64,000 nt of DNA from the NCBI GenBank assembly GCA_965658745.1, contig CBFHTK010000003.1, positions 372,001 through 436,000 of the forward strand. Reading direction: 5' to 3'. Positions 18,828-28,038 of this stretch are shown piece after piece. Source of the DNA: JAHDFB01 sp965658745. GTDB lineage: Bacteria > Bacteroidota > Bacteroidia > Chitinophagales > Saprospiraceae. The notes under the pieces are model-generated. The model was not told where the DNA came from and made no database searches. It saw only the letters and a list, made by a program, of their open reading frames with translations. Position numbers and translations under genes: made by a program. How positions within the stretch are numbered: the stretch's first letter is position 1; each line of letters begins with the position of its first letter.

Positions 18828-19882
18828 GATCTTAGACTTTGATAATCCCATCCTTTTGACACATCAATAAACAATTCATCTCCTCGAATCACTAAAGGTG
18901 ACGGAATATTATTCTCATAGAGAGAACCAGTACCCAAACCTTGAAACATCCCAGGCTTTTGGTGATAATAGCTATACTTTGCAATAGAATATAATGCAAC
19001 ATTGGATTCAAGTGCAGAAGTAATCCAATACCCTATACCGCGCTCCTCACATAGCTTTATCCATGAATCACAAGCATCAAAACCTCCCACTAAACTCGGT
19101 TTTAACACAATATAAGGTACTTCCAATGCATCTAGTAGTTTTGCACGTTGTTCATTCGTCTTATAATGAAAAAGCTCTTCATCAAGCGCGATCTTAACAG
19201 CTCCATGACGAACCAATGTCTTCATATCATTGTGATTACCCACTTCAACAGGCTGTTCAATAGAATGCACTCCTATCTTAGCTAGCGTATCAAACTTTCG
19301 CAAAGTTTCTTTCGATCCATCCCAAGCTCCGTTTGCATCAACTCTAATGACAAGATCTTTACCTCCTAAGGTTCGCATTTCTTCTAAAAGTGCTTTTTCT
19401 TCCTTCCAGTCAATGGCTCCCACCTTCATCTTTATACATCTAAATCCTTGTTCAACTTTTCGAACAATTTGCTCACGCATGAAAGTTGGTTCACCCATCC
19501 AAATAAGCCCATTTATTGGAATTCCCACCTTTCCTTCAGTAAAAAGATTTCCATCTTTGGTCTCAGAAGTATTTGCCTTTTGAGCTTGACTCAATATTTC
19601 TAACCCGCAGCGAATCGAAGGCCAATCATCTAGATTGATCAAGTGCTCTTCATTACGAACTATAGCTTTACAGACACGATCCAACTGTTTTTCGTAGCCT
19701 GGCTTATCGTCTATAGACAGGCCTTTCAACAGTCCACATTCTCCATAATGCGTTGCCCCATCAAAATCTGTGCAGTCAATAAAATAGCTTAGTTTTTCAT
19801 ATAGTATTCCTCTTGATGTACCAGCAGGCCTGTAGAAGAATAAAGTGTAAGGAAAAAACCGACAAGACTTAATATTACGCAT
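18824..19882 (-). CDS. menC: o-Succinylbenzoate synthase
   Basis: A 352-residue enolase-superfamily enzyme that dehydrates SHCHC to o-succinylbenzoate. The barrel motifs are present: the KxK catalytic lysine in CIKMKVGA (near residue 151), metal ligands in RVDANGAW, SIEQPVE and ALDEEL, and the second catalytic lysine in VLKPSLVGG (near residue 253). It overlaps menD by 8 bp and menE by 4 bp, forming a tight menD-menC-menE unit. Confidence 0.92.
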   Translation of the reverse strand: MRNIKSCRFFPYTLFFYRPAGTSRGILYEKLSYFIDCTDFDGATHYGECGLLKGLSIDDKPGYEKQLDRVCKAIVRNEEHLINLDDWPSIRCGLEILSQAQKANTSETKDGNLFTEGKVGIPINGLIWMGEPTFMREQIVRKVEQGFRCIKMKVGAIDWKEEKALLEEMRTLGGKDLVIRVDANGAWDGSKETLRKFDTLAKIGVHSIEQPVEVGNHNDMKTLVRHGAVKIALDEELFHYKTNEQRAKLLDALEVPYIVLKPSLVGGFDACDSWIKLCEERGIGYWITSALESNVALYSIAKYSYYHQKPGMFQGLGTGSLYENNIPSPLVIRGDELFIDVSKGWDYQSLRS

Positions 19883-21566
19883 CCTGCAAAGCTTTGTTAA
19901 TAGCTAAAAAGTAGTCCTTTAAAACCTGATCATTTGACTCGGTAGGAGTGAAAACCTCAAGTATCTCAGCCTGCTCACCATCTCCGAAAAAGCTAGCTAG
20001 AGCTGTTTTTAATTCTGACTCATTGCTAGCCGCACGATATCCAAGGCCATATGTTATAGCGACGTTTTTGGCACGAGTTGAATGACGGGACTCAAAAAAT
20101 TTCTCAAGTTGATTAGTGCTAGAAGGTCCTTGTATAATTCTGAAAATACCTCCTCCAGCATTATTAACAATTATGATACGTAATTTCGGAGACAAATACT
20201 GATGCCATAAACCATTTACATCATAAAAGAAACTAACATCCCCTGTGACCAAGCATGTAAATGCTGTATCATTTAGGTAAGCCGCTCCCGCTGCTGTCGA
20301 AGTACATCCATCAATACCAGATGTTCCTCGATTTCCGTGGTAAACTATATCAAATCGTTGAGTTAACAATTGGACATATCTAACAGCTGCGGAGTTGCCC
20401 ATCTGCAAGAATGTTCCAGCTGGCATTGCTTTCATAACTTCCTTGTACACATAAAAGTCACTAAATGGCAGCTGATTTAGAAAATTTAAATGAGCATTAC
20501 GTGTTTTATCTTCCAAGACATCCCACTGCTCTCTATATGTGCTTTCCGCAGTCTGAACCTCAGGTACGAACAGTCTAAAGAACCCAAGCGGTGTGTCATC
20601 AATCTGCGTCGTGAGTGCATGAAAAGTATCCATCAGGTCTGTTGCCGGATCAACATGCCAATGCTCATCTATATGCATTTTTTTAAGCAATTGCTTTAGT
20701 TTCTTGGATATCAAATTCTGCCCGAAAGTGACTAAAATTTCAGGTGTATATGATTTAATCTTGTCATCACTTATTCCTTCAATAATTCTATCAATAGATG
20801 GATGAAATTGATCATCAGTTAGATTTCCGTGAGTTTCTGTCAATACAACGACTGAGTCGTCGCTGGCAAGTTTAGAAATTAACTTTTGCAATTGTTCATC
20901 CTTCTCTATCGCAGCAATAACTATTAACTTTCGAGAAGCAGCATTCCAAATGTTGGCAAGGCTAGTGATCTCACTTTCAGCCACACGGTGCAAAAACTCC
21001 ACTTTACGCACAACACGCGGCAAAGACACTGGTTCTTCTATCGTATCATAAAGTGGCTCGTAAAGGGGGACATTCAAATGAACTGGCCCCGGTATCGTTC
21101 CTTTTGCATACAACAAAACTTCATTTATCAACCTTGCAGCGTACTCTTGCTTACTCTGATCTGAAGGAAGCGAATGAGCTTTTAAAATGTAATTCTGAAA
21201 CACATTCTCTTGTCTGATCGATTGTCCGATACCTTGGTCAATCCACTCTTCAGGTCTATCACTCGTGATCGCCAATATCGGAATCCTTTGATAGTAAGCT
21301 TCAGCAAGTGCTGGACCATAGTTCAAAGCTGCTGTTCCACTTGTACAACAAATTGCAGTAACGGTATTTGTATATTGAGCTAAACCAAGTGCAAAAAAAG
21401 CTGCCGCTCGCTCATCTGGAATAATATAAGTTTGAAATCTTGGGTCTTCGTCAAATGAGATAGTGAAAGGAGCATTGCGACTTCCTGGTGAAATAATTAC
21501 ATGTCTAACACCGTGTTCGTAGCAAAGGTGAACGAGATGCGAGACGATAGGATTTTTGGAAATCAT
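19875..21566 (-). CDS. menD: 2-Succinyl-5-enolpyruvyl-6-hydroxy-3-cyclohexene-1-carboxylate synthase
   Basis: A 563-residue thiamine-diphosphate enzyme joining isochorismate and 2-oxoglutarate at the entry to menaquinone synthesis. It opens with HVIISPGSRNAPFT and has the catalytic-Glu segment PDERAAAFFALGLAQ, CTSGTAALNYGPALAEA, and the cofactor-binding TGDVSFFYDVNGLWH with NNAGGGIF near the C-terminus. Length is typical. It is the first gene of the men operon and diverges from galE, with 110 bp between the two start codons. Confidence 0.94.
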   Translation of the reverse strand: MISKNPIVSHLVHLCYEHGVRHVIISPGSRNAPFTISFDEDPRFQTYIIPDERAAAFFALGLAQYTNTVTAICCTSGTAALNYGPALAEAYYQRIPILAITSDRPEEWIDQGIGQSIRQENVFQNYILKAHSLPSDQSKQEYAARLINEVLLYAKGTIPGPVHLNVPLYEPLYDTIEEPVSLPRVVRKVEFLHRVAESEITSLANIWNAASRKLIVIAAIEKDEQLQKLISKLASDDSVVVLTETHGNLTDDQFHPSIDRIIEGISDDKIKSYTPEILVTFGQNLISKKLKQLLKKMHIDEHWHVDPATDLMDTFHALTTQIDDTPLGFFRLFVPEVQTAESTYREQWDVLEDKTRNAHLNFLNQLPFSDFYVYKEVMKAMPAGTFLQMGNSAAVRYVQLLTQRFDIVYHGNRGTSGIDGCTSTAAGAAYLNDTAFTCLVTGDVSFFYDVNGLWHQYLSPKLRIIIVNNAGGGIFRIIQGPSSTNQLEKFFESRHSTRAKNVAITYGLGYRAASNESELKTALASFFGDGEQAEILEVFTPTESNDQVLKDYFLAINKALQDA

Positions 21567-21653
21567 AGCTTTGTTTCTAGTCTAATAGCAAGATTAGCAA
21601 CTTATTAACAATATGTGGGCAAAAAAGATGAGGAATAGCTATTCATTTTGTGG

Positions 21654-21661
21654 TACTTTTG
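21654..21661 (+). promoter_or_regulatory. Bacteroidota -7 box before galE
   Basis: TACTTTTG followed by CGC lies 15 bp before the galE ATG at 21677, giving a very short 5' leader. The frame also reads back to a GTG at 21650, but that start would lie inside this promoter, which favours the ATG. Confidence 0.5.
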
Positions 21662-21676
21662 CGCAAAAATAACATT

Positions 21677-22696
21677 ATGTCTTCAATCCTCGTCACAGGC
21701 GGATGTGGTTTCATCGGAAGTCACACAATTGTAGATTTGATTCAGCAAGGATATCACTGTATTAGTGTAGATAATTACCTAAATAGTGATCCTACCGTTC
21801 TGGACCAAATACATGAGATTACGGGTGTGAAAGTCCGCAACTATGCTGAAGATCTAACTGACGAAACAGCTTTGGACGCTATTTTTAAGTCCAATGACAT
21901 AGAAGGTATCGTTCATTTTGCGGCTTTAAAAGCTGTAGGTGAGTCTGTAGAGAAACCACTTTTGTACTACAAGAATAATATAGGTGGCATGCTCAGTTTG
22001 ATGCAGGCTGCAGTCAAACACAAGGTCAAACACCTATTGTTTTCATCATCTTGTACAGTTTATGGTGATAGCAAGGAGCTTCCTGTTACTGAAAATGCTC
22101 CAATTCAAAAAGCTTCTTCTCCCTACGGATATTCCAAACAAGTATGCGAAAGGATTATAGAAGATGTGATCATAGGACAAGAAATGAATGCTGCTCACTT
22201 ACGCTACTTTAATCCAGCTGGAGCTCACGAATCACTTCTCTTGGGCGAAAGCCCGATTAACCCACCATTGAACTTGATTCCTATAATTACAGAAGTCGGT
22301 GTAGGTAAGAGAGAAAAACTGGTCGTTTTTGGTGAAGACTATCCGACGAGAGATGGTTCATGTATACGAGATTACATTCATGTAATGGATTTAGCTGATG
22401 CGCATACTAAAGCGCTTAAACACTTGATGCAAGGAAACGTTAATAATGGCAAGGTTGAAGTTTTCAATTTAGGTACCGGTAAAGGTACGACGGTCTTGGA
22501 GGCAATAAAGGCCTATGAGAATGTCAGCGGTAAAAAACTGCCTGTCGAAATATCAGAACGAAGATCAGGCGATATCCCTGCTATTTTCGCTGATTTTAAG
22601 AAAGCAAAATCAACTTTGGGTTGGAACCCCAAAAGAACAATTACTGATATTATGGATTCTGCTTGGAGGTGGGAACAAAAAAGATCCCTTCATTAA
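21677..22696 (+). CDS. galE: UDP-glucose 4-epimerase
   Basis: A 339-residue short-chain dehydrogenase-type sugar epimerase interconverting UDP-glucose and UDP-galactose (or their N-acetyl forms) for surface glycans. The NAD-binding motif TGGCGFIGSH is at the N-terminus. The catalytic pair YGYSK (YxxxK) and the serine/threonine segment SSSCTVYGD are present, as is NLGTGKGTTVLE near the end. The ATG at 21677 is chosen over an upstream GTG because of the promoter position. A TTGGGCGAAAGCCC hairpin word lies at 22241 within the codons for LLLGESPI. Confidence 0.93.
   Translation: MSSILVTGGCGFIGSHTIVDLIQQGYHCISVDNYLNSDPTVLDQIHEITGVKVRNYAEDLTDETALDAIFKSNDIEGIVHFAALKAVGESVEKPLLYYKNNIGGMLSLMQAAVKHKVKHLLFSSSCTVYGDSKELPVTENAPIQKASSPYGYSKQVCERIIEDVIIGQEMNAAHLRYFNPAGAHESLLLGESPINPPLNLIPIITEVGVGKREKLVVFGEDYPTRDGSCIRDYIHVMDLADAHTKALKHLMQGNVNNGKVEVFNLGTGKGTTVLEAIKAYENVSGKKLPVEISERRSGDIPAIFADFKKAKSTLGWNPKRTITDIMDSAWRWEQKRSLH
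22241..22254 (+). repeat. GNRA-loop hairpin word, copy 3
   Basis: TTGGGC-GAAA-GCCC inside galE codons for LGESPI. Confidence 0.6.
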
Positions 22697-22725
22697 AAAT
22701 GTGATTGACAAAAGAACAAAACTAC

Positions 22726-25206
22726 ATGTCTATAAATAAGTACTTTCTTAAGCTTTTCCTTTGCCTAGTTCCCGTTTTGGCGTGGTCTAAGCACGTGGAA
22801 CCTGGTGAAGAGGATGGAAAGGAACTCCTAGCGGTAAGGATAGACGAAAAAGTAGTGATTGACGGTGCTATTGATCCATTATTTGAACTATCCACTTTTA
22901 AGGCTGACCAGTTTACTACTTTAGAACCTGTTCCCGGATTACCTTCTGCTTACAAAACGGAGGTTTCTGTTCTTTATAATGATCAAGCTATCTTCATTGC
23001 TGCAAAAATGTATGATGATGATCCTGACAATATCATAAGAGATCTCTCTCCTCGAGACCGAGTGGTAAATAGTGATTTTTTTGGAGTTACATTTGATCCC
23101 TATAAAGCAGGTCTTACCGGTCTAACTTTCAGGGTTACATCCGCAGGAGTTCAAATAGATGCAAAAACCACGGAATCTGGTGACGATACATCTTGGAATG
23201 ACGTATGGAAAAGTGCCGTAGCTATCGATGACGACGGATGGTCTGTTGAGATGGAAATACCATATTCCGCTCTAAGGTTTCCCACAGGAGAAGCTAATGA
23301 CTGGAATATTCAATTTATCCGATCTGTCAGAAGCACCAGAGAAGAATCCTATTGGAACCCTATCGACCCTGCTGTTGATGGATTTTTGACTCAGATGGGA
23401 ACACTCAAGGATATTCGAGAAATCGATGCTCCACTACGACTATCAGTAACTCCATATGCAGCTGCACAACTGAACACAATGCCCAATTCTTCTGGTAATG
23501 TGGAATCTAATACGAATTTCTCAGGTGGCTTAGATCTAAAGTACGGTATCAATGAGGCCTTTACTTTGGATATGATACTTATTCCCGATTTTTCTCAAGT
23601 CCGCTCCGATATTCAAGTTTTAAACTTGAGTCCTTTTGAAGTGCGGTTCGATGAAAACAGACCATTCTTTACAGAAGGTGTTGAGCTCTTTAGCACTGCT
23701 AATCTTTTCTACTCTCGGCGAATCGGTGGACGTGCTCTATTGGGTGGCGAGATAGCATCTAGAGGTGATTTTGATTCATGGGAATCGTTACCAAATAATA
23801 ATCTCGTTAATTCAACGAAGATCTCAGGCAGAACTAATAGTAATATCGGTGTAGGGTTTTTCAATGCTGTTGAGGCTACGACATACGCAACGTATGTCGA
23901 TACTGCCGGTCAAATTCAACGTACACTTGCAAATCCACTGACAAACTATAATGTCTCAGTGGTCGAAAAGGCGTTACCAAATAATTCAAAATTTAGTGTT
24001 GTCAATACCAATGTTTCTAGAAGAGGATCCTTTTACGACGCTAATGTTACAGGAGCAGAATGGAATTTGAGGAACAAGAGTCAAAAATTTGATCTCCGTG
24101 GAAAATATGCCTTATCACAAAAATATCAAGAAGAGGGTACCGACCTTGGCTACGTTGCTAGTGTAAATGCGGGAAAGATTCAAGGTCAGTGGACCTATCG
24201 CGGTTCTGCTTATATAGAGAGTGCGAACTATGATATCAACGATCTAGGGTTTTTACGTAGTCCTAACGAAATGAATTTTCGAGGTCAGCTAAACTTCACT
24301 AAGTTTAAACCCAAACAAGAAAAGGTTGCCAACTATCGCTTTAGGAATAGCATATTGCATAGTAGTTTGTATAGTCCAAATGTGTTTTCATATCTCAACA
24401 CTGAATCCAGTTTTACAGTCAGATTGAAAACATTTGATGCCTTTGGATTAACTGTTGAAACTAACCCACTAGGCTATAATGATTACTTTGAACCAAGAAC
24501 AGCCGACTTTTCAAAATTTCTGCGTTACGAGCCAAGTGGTTCCATCGGTGGATTTATATCAAGTGATTACCGAAAACCTGTTGCAATAGACGTGAGATTC
24601 ACGTATTTTAAATATGCTGCTGCGGGTAGAGATATCTCAAGAATCTACGTTGCTCCTCGGTTTCGATTGAATTCAAAGATTTTTATCGTTCCTAGTTTTG
24701 ATGTTGATATTTTGAAGCGAGATATGGGTTTTGTGCGCTACCAAGGTGTTGAAGGATTAAATCCAGAAGTTGATATTATGATTGGTACAAGAGACATTAC
24801 AAGTTATACCAACACGATTAATGCTCAGTATAATATGACCAACAAAATGTCTCTAAACTGGGAAATCAGCCACTATTTTTCAACAGTACAATATGAGAAA
24901 TTTGGTATTTTGCAGGACGACGGAAGTAGAATTGACAATGCCTATACCGGTTTAAATGAAGAAGGTGATGCTATTCACGATACGAATTATAATTTCTTCA
25001 CTATGAACGGTGTATTTATTTGGCGATTCTCTTCAGGAAGTGATCTTATCGTTTCGTACAAAACCAACTTTACAACATTGACTGAAAGTCGTGATTATTT
25101 CCAGAACGTAGCAGCATTAGGCGATTTCTACCAATTTAGTGGTCTCAATGTGAAAGCATTATACTTCTTAGATGTGAATAGACTAGTCAAGGGTCAGGGA
25201 AGTTAA
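22726..25206 (+). CDS. DUF5916 outer-membrane protein with CBM9-like N-terminal domain
   Basis: An 826-residue secreted protein. A signal peptide (about residues 1-20, ending LAWS) is followed by a carbohydrate-binding family 9-like beta-sandwich (VVIDGAIDPLFE to about residue 200), with FFGVTFDPY and RFPTGEANDWNIQF. The remainder is rich in alternating hydrophobic and aromatic strands and has the DUF5916 features FDENRPFFTEG and FYSRRIGG, consistent with an outer-membrane beta-barrel. The ATG at 22726 is preferred over the TTG 7 codons earlier. It lies 29 bp after galE. The ligand is unknown. Confidence 0.85.
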   Translation: MSINKYFLKLFLCLVPVLAWSKHVEPGEEDGKELLAVRIDEKVVIDGAIDPLFELSTFKADQFTTLEPVPGLPSAYKTEVSVLYNDQAIFIAAKMYDDDPDNIIRDLSPRDRVVNSDFFGVTFDPYKAGLTGLTFRVTSAGVQIDAKTTESGDDTSWNDVWKSAVAIDDDGWSVEMEIPYSALRFPTGEANDWNIQFIRSVRSTREESYWNPIDPAVDGFLTQMGTLKDIREIDAPLRLSVTPYAAAQLNTMPNSSGNVESNTNFSGGLDLKYGINEAFTLDMILIPDFSQVRSDIQVLNLSPFEVRFDENRPFFTEGVELFSTANLFYSRRIGGRALLGGEIASRGDFDSWESLPNNNLVNSTKISGRTNSNIGVGFFNAVEATTYATYVDTAGQIQRTLANPLTNYNVSVVEKALPNNSKFSVVNTNVSRRGSFYDANVTGAEWNLRNKSQKFDLRGKYALSQKYQEEGTDLGYVASVNAGKIQGQWTYRGSAYIESANYDINDLGFLRSPNEMNFRGQLNFTKFKPKQEKVANYRFRNSILHSSLYSPNVFSYLNTESSFTVRLKTFDAFGLTVETNPLGYNDYFEPRTADFSKFLRYEPSGSIGGFISSDYRKPVAIDVRFTYFKYAAAGRDISRIYVAPRFRLNSKIFIVPSFDVDILKRDMGFVRYQGVEGLNPEVDIMIGTRDITSYTNTINAQYNMTNKMSLNWEISHYFSTVQYEKFGILQDDGSRIDNAYTGLNEEGDAIHDTNYNFFTMNGVFIWRFSSGSDLIVSYKTNFTTLTESRDYFQNVAALGDFYQFSGLNVKALYFLDVNRLVKGQGS

Positions 25207-25211
25207 TTCCA

Positions 25212-25229
25212 AACTATATTTTTATAGTT
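25212..25229. terminator. Weak AT-rich hairpin between convergent genes
   Basis: AACTATA-TTTT-TATAGTT is a perfect 7-bp stem between the convergent DUF5916 and SulP genes. It is AT-rich and has no strong T-run, so terminator activity is uncertain. Confidence 0.35.
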
Positions 25230-25249
25230 CAATTCAGCAATTAGCAATT

Positions 25250-27007
25250 TTAGGCTTCCTGTAAATCGATCTTCACTTGCTTGAAGCACTCCTCTACATT
25301 TGCGAAAAGGTTATTCTCTGAAATTAACTCTGGAATAATTCCGATTCCTTCCATCATTTCCAATGGCTGCTCTTGTAATCCAACGATGAAAACTTTAGTA
25401 CNNNNNNNNNNNNNNNNNNNNNNNNNNNNNNNNNNNNNNNNNNNNNNNNNNNNNNNNNNNNNNNNNNNNNNNNNNNNNNNNNNNNNNNNNNNNNNNATAC
25501 CACGCTCGCCCAAGTCGAAAATTGAATCCTCCAATGCGTAAAGTCCCGATTGGTCGATGTAAGGTACTCGATCCATTCTAATAATCAGTGCACTTACTGA
25601 GTTCTCTAACGCGGTTATCCCATCTTTGAATGAAGAAGTAAAACCAAAGAAAAGCGGGCCATATAAATGCTTGATAATGACTTTATCCTTGTACTTCTCA
25701 TAAAACTCAGTCTCATCTTGCCATGGTTTAAGGCCATCAAACTCTGAAACACTATCTACATCCAATCCCTTTTCAGCAAGATCAGCTGATTTCTTCATAA
25801 ATAAAAGCGCAGCAAGTGTCACTCCGATTCCCACAGCTTGTATCAAGCTTCCAAAAGTAGTAATCGCTAGCACAATTAGTAATACGATCAAATCGGCTCT
25901 CGGTACAGTAAGTAGATGTTTGAGTCCCTTAAAATCTATAATCTTGAAGCCGATAGGAATCAACAAACCTGCTAAAACAGAAAGAGGTATATGTGCAGCT
26001 AAGCTTCCTAATCCAAGTAGCACCAAGAGAAGAAACAGACCATGCAGAATGCCCGAAAGTCGAGTTCGCCCACCTGCATTTATATTAACAACAGTACCTT
26101 TAGTTGCTCCCGCACCAGGTATTCCTCCTATAACCGCAGCAAGCATATTTCCTATTCCTTGACCAATCAATTCTCTGTTGCTATTATGCTTTGTTTTCGT
26201 CATATTATCAGCAATGACGGATGTCAAAAGGGAGTCTATGCTTCCCAATACCGCTAAGACGACCGCATATTCGAGAATAAATGAGATTGAAGCCAGATCC
26301 ACATTTAGCATTTGACTAACCTGCAAACTAGGAAGACCGGAAGGAATCTCTCCGATCACTGGTGCATTCATGTTTCCAAAATAGGAAACTAGAGTAGCTA
26401 CCAATAAAGCTACAAGAGCACTAGGTATTGCTTTAGTGATTTTTGGAAAAACATAATACACAACAACTGTAATTGCACCTAGTATTACCGCGTGCAAATT
26501 GAATTCACTGAATAGTCGTGGTAGATCTTGCATTACTGCAATGGTTGACTTAGGTGATACTAAACCTGCAAAAGGAAAAAGCTGTAGAATAATAATAATA
26601 AGGCCCACACCACTCATGAAACCCGAAACAACTGGATATGGGAAATATCGAACGTAACTTGCGATATTGAGAAATCCAAAAATCATCTGTAACAGACCTC
26701 CCAGAAAAAAGGACAGAAGGATAATACCCATGCCAGCTTCTAAGCTTCCTGTTAAAGCAATCGCTCCACTTACCAAAGCTGCAGAAACTACAGTCATTGG
26801 TCCAGTAGGACCACTTGCTTGTGTTGCCGTTCCACCAAATAACGCGGCAAAAATACTAACTGCAATTGCCCCATAAAGTCCGGCTGTTGCGCCAAGACCC
26901 GATTGTACTCCGAATGCAAGTGCTAAAGGTAAGGCTACAATACCAGCTACCAGTCCACCAGTAATATCACCTTTAAGATATTTTGTGTCGTATATTCTCT
27001 TCATCAA
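25250..27007 (-). CDS. SulP-family anion transporter with STAS domain (contains N gap)
   Basis: A roughly 550-585-residue inner-membrane transporter of the SulP/SLC26 family for sulfate, bicarbonate or related anions. The N-terminal part has 10-14 hydrophobic helices with family motifs GLVAGIVALPLALAFG, ATQASGPTGPMTVV and GGIPGAGATKGTVVN. The C-terminal cytosolic STAS domain has MDRVPYIDQSGLYALEDS and VGLQEQPLEMM. A 95-base run of N interrupts the STAS domain between GERG and TKVF. Homologous STAS domains usually have almost nothing between these points, so the true gap is probably only a few bases. Ion specificity cannot be read from the sequence. Confidence 0.9.
   Translation of the reverse strand: MMKRIYDTKYLKGDITGGLVAGIVALPLALAFGVQSGLGATAGLYGAIAVSIFAALFGGTATQASGPTGPMTVVSAALVSGAIALTGSLEAGMGIILLSFFLGGLLQMIFGFLNIASYVRYFPYPVVSGFMSGVGLIIIILQLFPFAGLVSPKSTIAVMQDLPRLFSEFNLHAVILGAITVVVYYVFPKITKAIPSALVALLVATLVSYFGNMNAPVIGEIPSGLPSLQVSQMLNVDLASISFILEYAVVLAVLGSIDSLLTSVIADNMTKTKHNSNRELIGQGIGNMLAAVIGGIPGAGATKGTVVNINAGGRTRLSGILHGLFLLLVLLGLGSLAAHIPLSVLAGLLIPIGFKIIDFKGLKHLLTVPRADLIVLLIVLAITTFGSLIQAVGIGVTLAALLFMKKSADLAEKGLDVDSVSEFDGLKPWQDETEFYEKYKDKVIIKHLYGPLFFGFTSSFKDGITALENSVSALIIRMDRVPYIDQSGLYALEDSIFDLGERGXXXXXXXXXXXXXXXXXXXXXXXXXXXXXXXXXTKVFIVGLQEQPLEMMEGIGIIPELISENNLFANVEECFKQVKIDLQEA
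25402..25496. other. Assembly gap (95 N)
   Basis: Unresolved bases inside the SulP STAS domain. The coding frame stays open on both sides if the gap is counted literally, but the domain needs far fewer residues here. Confidence 0.98.
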
Positions 27008-27270
27008 TTAGTTGGTTATCTTTTTAATGTACATATAAAACAAAGCTAAGTCTTGATGTGCAGCTGCGTCCTACTATCCGTTCCTAAATACTTTATTACT
27101 AAAGGTATAATTTTAGTTCCATATTCACTCTAGAGGTAAGGCTACAGATAAGCACATCTAAAGATAAACACCAAGTAATCACCTAGTTCATCAGAATCAA
27201 AAATAATAAGCAGTAAACTCAAGTTCAACTATTTCTTTAAAGCAATTAAGAACTTTAGATAGACTTGGGT

Positions 27271-27278
27271 TATTTTTG
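27271..27278 (+). promoter_or_regulatory. Bacteroidota -7 box immediately before an ATG
   Basis: TATTTTTG ends only 4 bp before the ATG at 27283. If used, transcription would start at or near the start codon, giving a leaderless mRNA. Confidence 0.3.
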
Positions 27279-27282
27279 ATAA

Positions 27283-28026
27283 ATGGAACAGAAATACAAA
27301 TCCAACTATAAAGAGAAAATAGATGAGCTAATTTCATCAAATCCCGACCAGAAAAAGTACCAAGAAATCTGTTGTCCAAAATGCAATGAAGGCATCCTAG
27401 CAGAAGATCTCAATATTCACGATAGTATTGCAAAATGTGGATCATGCAATATCGTTTTTTCATTTGCGGATCAAGTAGAGCAAGCATTCGCTTCGGTGAA
27501 AACTGAAATAATTGGGAAACCGAAAGGGTTTGATGTTTTTGAAAGTCCAGAATTTTCTGAAATTTCACTAAGACAACCTCCTCAACTTCTTTTCATTTTA
27601 CTTCTTAGTTTTTTACCATTCTTTATAATTATATCCATGGTTAATTACTTCAAGCATGGATACGCTGGAGCTTACTATCCAATGATGATTTTGATAAGCC
27701 TTTTTCTTTTTAGCATATTTAGATTGGTCAGACGAAAGGACCAAAGAATATTTATCACAATAGATTCGGGTAAGTTTACGCGAGAATATCGACCTCATAA
27801 TCTTAATCGTGCCCTCAAGTTGGACACGAACCAGATTCAGCAAATCTATGTTTCAAAAACAGATTCTGGCATTTCGCTAAAAGCTATTGTAAACGAAGAA
27901 GATGGTCAGAAACATATTAAGATAATTTCCAGATTGGAAAACCTCATTCACGCCAAATATTTGGAGCAAGAGCTCGAAAAAATACTAAAGATTAAGAATA
28001 AAGCTGTTCCCGGAGAACAACGATAA
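27283..28026 (+). CDS. Zinc-ribbon membrane protein of unknown function
   Basis: A 247-residue protein I cannot name. After a polar N-terminus come two CxxC pairs (CCPKC near residue 29 and CGSC near residue 49), a likely zinc ribbon. Two membrane helices follow (about residues 105-128 and 131-148), and then a basic cytosolic-looking domain of about 95 residues ending at KIKNKAVPGEQR. The layout (zinc ribbon, two helices, PH-like tail) resembles small regulatory membrane proteins, but no function is assigned. It is convergent with the PNP gene 12 bp away. Confidence 0.75.
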   Translation: MEQKYKSNYKEKIDELISSNPDQKKYQEICCPKCNEGILAEDLNIHDSIAKCGSCNIVFSFADQVEQAFASVKTEIIGKPKGFDVFESPEFSEISLRQPPQLLFILLLSFLPFFIIISMVNYFKHGYAGAYYPMMILISLFLFSIFRLVRRKDQRIFITIDSGKFTREYRPHNLNRALKLDTNQIQQIYVSKTDSGISLKAIVNEEDGQKHIKIISRLENLIHAKYLEQELEKILKIKNKAVPGEQR

Positions 28027-28038
28027 AAAGTCACAGCA

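Noticed and set aside
21650..21676. An upstream GTG start extending galE by 9 codons.
   Set aside because: The extension overlaps the promoter box and is not GalE-like; the ATG fits the Rossmann start.
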